Of a DNA stretch of 64,000 bases, positions 62,246-64,000 are shown in pieces (within the stretch, counting starts at the first letter, position 1; the number at the start of each line of letters is the position of its first letter). Position numbers and translations under genes: made by a program. The DNA comes from DASYTH01 sp045806965 (GTDB taxonomy: Bacteria > Actinomycetota > Actinomycetes > Mycobacteriales > Pseudonocardiaceae). The notes beneath the pieces were generated by a model. It had not been told where the DNA came from and did not search any database. It saw only the letters and a program-made list of their open reading frames with translations. The stretch is taken from NCBI GenBank assembly GCA_045806965.1, contig JBJMIG010000054.1:1-64000 (forward strand), read 5' to 3'.

Positions 62246-63403
62246 TTACCTCTCGGGCCAGGTCATGCCCAGCCGACCGGCGATGATCACGCGCTGGAGG
62301 TCCGAGGTGCCCGAGGAGAGGGTCGCCCCGTAGGCGTCGCGCAGGTGCCGTTCGACCCGTCCGGCCACGGTGTAGCCGAGCGCGCCGTAGACCTGCATGG
62401 CGTGTGCGAGGACCTCCACCGCGGCCTCGCTGGTGTAGAGCTTGGCGATTTCGGGGAAGAGGCCAGGCTCCCCGGCGGCGAGCTCGCTCGCCGCGCGGTA
62501 GGTGAGCATCCGGGACACCTCCCAGCGGATGCGCATGTCGACCAGCCGGTTGGTGACGGACTGGAAGGCGCCGATGTGCTTGCCGAACTGGCGTCGCCGG
62601 CGGGCGTGAGCGGTGCACGCCGCGATCTCCCGGGCCAGCACGCCCAGCCACGGCGCGGCGAGCAGCGCCCGTTCCCAGGACATGGTCCTGGCGAAGATGG
62701 TTGAGCCCTGCTTCTCCGCGCCGAGCCGGCGCGAGGCGGGAATGCGGCAGTCGACCAGGTCGACGACGCCCCACGGGGCAGTGCGCAGGCCCATCTTCTC
62801 GTCGTCCTCACGCACCGATATGCCCACGTCGTCCCGCTCCACCAGGAACGCGGTGACGCCGGTAAAGCCGAGTTGCGGTTGGACTGTCGCGTACACGACG
62901 AACACGTCGGCGATGGGAGCGTTGGTCACGTGGACTTTGCGCCCGTTGAGCCGGTACCCGTCGCCGTCACGTTCGGCGGTGGTGACGAGGGCGAGCGCGT
63001 CGGAGCCGCTGCCCGGCTCGCTCATCGCGTTTGCGCCGACGAGGCCGCCGCGGGCCAGGCCCGGCAGGTAGGTCCGGCGCTGTTCCTCGTCGCCGAACAA
63101 CCAGATGGGCACCTCGACCGCGAGCACGTGCGCGCCGACCGAAAACATCAGTCCGTTGTCGACACCGCCGTGCCCCATTCCCTCCATGGCCCGGACGTAA
63201 CCGACCGGGTCGTGTCCGCCACCGCCGTACTCGACCGGCAGGAGCAGCCCGTGCAGGCCGTGCTCCGCGCAGATCAGCCAATCGCGGCGGCTGAACTCGC
63301 CCATCCTGTCGCGATCGGCGATGTCATTGTCGAGAATTTCTTCGCCGAGCTTTCTGAAATGGTCGTACAGCGCATTGTGCGTGTCGTCCAGTTCGAACCG
63401 CAT
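62246..63403 (-). CDS. Acyl-CoA-dehydrogenase-like, probable prolyl-carrier oxidase
   Basis: This 385-residue FAD enzyme of acyl-CoA dehydrogenase type starts MRFELDDTHNALYDHF. NAPIADVFVVYATVQPQLGF and SEPGSGSDALALV align by eye with PltE/RedW-type L-prolyl-S-PCP dehydrogenases, which oxidise carrier-bound proline to pyrrole-2-carboxyl. Later segments SWERALLAAPWLGVLAREI and GTSDLQRVIIAGRL agree. ATG at 63403 has GGAG; a longer frame upstream runs through the StrR palindrome and is rejected. First gene of the minus-strand operon. Confidence 0.87.
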   Translation of the reverse strand: MRFELDDTHNALYDHFRKLGEEILDNDIADRDRMGEFSRRDWLICAEHGLHGLLLPVEYGGGGHDPVGYVRAMEGMGHGGVDNGLMFSVGAHVLAVEVPIWLFGDEEQRRTYLPGLARGGLVGANAMSEPGSGSDALALVTTAERDGDGYRLNGRKVHVTNAPIADVFVVYATVQPQLGFTGVTAFLVERDDVGISVREDDEKMGLRTAPWGVVDLVDCRIPASRRLGAEKQGSTIFARTMSWERALLAAPWLGVLAREIAACTAHARRRRQFGKHIGAFQSVTNRLVDMRIRWEVSRMLTYRAASELAAGEPGLFPEIAKLYTSEAAVEVLAHAMQVYGALGYTVAGRVERHLRDAYGATLSSGTSDLQRVIIAGRLGMTWPER

Positions 63404-63473
63404 CGGGCTCCGTCCATACCTGTTGCTGGCGGTCCAGCCTAAGTGACTGACGTCGATTTGAGGAGTTGAGCGA

Positions 63474-63512
63474 GTGCTGTTCAACTGTCGGCACTCGACA
63501 GTTGAACAGCAC
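63474..63512. promoter_or_regulatory. StrR-type operator 2
   Basis: A perfect palindrome with 17-base arms GTGCTGTTCAACTGTCG and CGACAGTTGAACAGCAC and a five-base spacer. Its core, GTTCAACTG N11 CAGTTGAAC (63479-63507), matches the StrR consensus with one change per arm, better than operator 1. It lies 71 bases before the dehydrogenase start and 155 before the rightmost gene, so it could activate either side. The remainder of the spacer shows no gene. Confidence 0.8.
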
Positions 63513-63666
63513 ACCGCTACTGCGGAGCGGCGATTGCGGTTACGGTAGGTCCTGCGCCTCGTGGAACGTAGACGTCAATCGTCGTGGCCACGCTCCTGAG
63601 CAGTTTCCCGGTGTGCCAGTTAAAGCCGGTCAACCGCGTGCCGGAAACCTGAAGAAGGGTGAACCC

Positions 63667-64000
63667 ATGAAGTACACATTTCTCAACGGTCAGGTGGCGA
63701 TCATGATCCAGTACTGCGTGGAGCGCTACGAGCAGGTCGATGCCGGCGCCCGGATCGACGTCCGCCAGGTCGAGCCGTACGAGGGCGACAAGCACCGCGA
63801 GGGAGCGCAGGGCTACCGCATCCTGCCGGTCGGCGACGGCGGCATCTACCGCATCGATCTGTCGGTCCGGCTGGATGACGGCAGCCACGAAAAGCGCTAC
63901 CACCACCACCCTGACTTCCAGAACGGCGATGTGGGCCCGCGCGCCTTCGACGACGAGTTGTCCGCCGACCCGGTGGGCTGGACCGAGCGCCGGCTCCGCG
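63667..64000 (+). CDS. Uncharacterised protein, truncated by window edge
   Basis: At least 111 codons are visible, starting MKYTFLNGQVAIMIQYCVER, with an AAGGGTGA ribosome site eight bases before ATG. The visible part looks like a beta-rich domain (ARIDVRQVEPYEGDK, GGIYRIDLSVRLDDGSHEKR, YHHHPDFQNGD). I do not recognise it. It has no carrier-protein serine motif. It is divergent from the dehydrogenase operon and shares StrR-type operator 2, so it probably belongs to the cluster. Confidence 0.7.
   Translation, partial: MKYTFLNGQVAIMIQYCVERYEQVDAGARIDVRQVEPYEGDKHREGAQGYRILPVGDGGIYRIDLSVRLDDGSHEKRYHHHPDFQNGDVGPRAFDDELSADPVGWTERRLR

Noticed and set aside
63404..63514. N-terminal extension of the PltE-like dehydrogenase
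   Set aside because: The extension reads through the StrR palindrome and has no family similarity.
1..64000. CRISPR arrays, rRNA genes, complete tRNAs, insertion sequences
   Set aside because: No regularly spaced repeats, ribosomal sequence, full cloverleaf or transposase frame was seen on either strand.

Overview
The window comes from a high-GC actinomycete, most like a Pseudonocardiales organism. GTG and TTG starts are frequent, ATGA/GTGA stop-start overlaps are common, and there are SARP/AfsR-type, StrR-type and PucR-type regulators, an actinobacterial-type inositol-phosphate synthase and a natural-product gene cluster. Nearly all annotation rests on protein families and motifs read by eye; no database search was run.

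Layout. 1-3.1 kb: pqqB-C-D-E (PQQ cofactor), with pqqA presumably just left of the window. 3.1-4.8 kb: a palindromic repeat, an MntP-like efflux protein and a membrane-anchored hypothetical protein. 4.8-19 kb: an orphan LacI/CebR-type operator, then a tightly coupled operon. It encodes a peptide ABC transporter (lipoprotein, permease, permease-ATPase fusion, ATPase), an S9-S12 double peptidase, an M20 hydrolase, a GNAT-like protein and an OSBS/N-succinylamino acid racemase, and is followed by a PucR regulator. The last three genes match the D-to-L amino-acid succinyl pathway, so I read the operon as uptake and salvage of D-amino-acid-containing peptides. 19-27.6 kb: HrpB helicase, a kinase-fold protein, a GNAT plus second IF-1 operon behind a leader peptide and SD-masking hairpin, a secreted hydrolase, a Nudix hydrolase, a small secreted peptide with a strong terminator, and a decayed XRE/TPR regulator. 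27.6-43.9 kb: an accessory region with three STAND ATPases, a vWA protein, two acetyltransferases, an acyl-CoA dehydrogenase, a frameshifted BKACE gene and small ORFs.

44-64 kb: a biosynthetic cluster cut by the right edge. It has two SARP regulators, a StrR-like ParB-fold activator, a condensation-domain/glycosyltransferase fusion, myo-inositol-1-phosphate synthase, an inosose-type aminotransferase, a HAD phosphatase, an MFS exporter, an asparagine-synthetase-like amidotransferase, an esterase, and a prolyl adenylation enzyme with its acyl-CoA-dehydrogenase-like partner (PltF/PltE type). Two 29-bp palindromes (GTxCAACTG N11 CAGTTGxAC) match the StrR operator and sit at the two divergent promoters. 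The simplest model is an aminocyclitol glycoside acylated with pyrrole-2-carboxylate, switched on by the StrR homologue. No carrier protein or inositol dehydrogenase is visible; they may lie outside the window.

A 50-60 bp palindromic element with a conserved loop occurs three times (3122, 5033, 35254), always in the same orientation.
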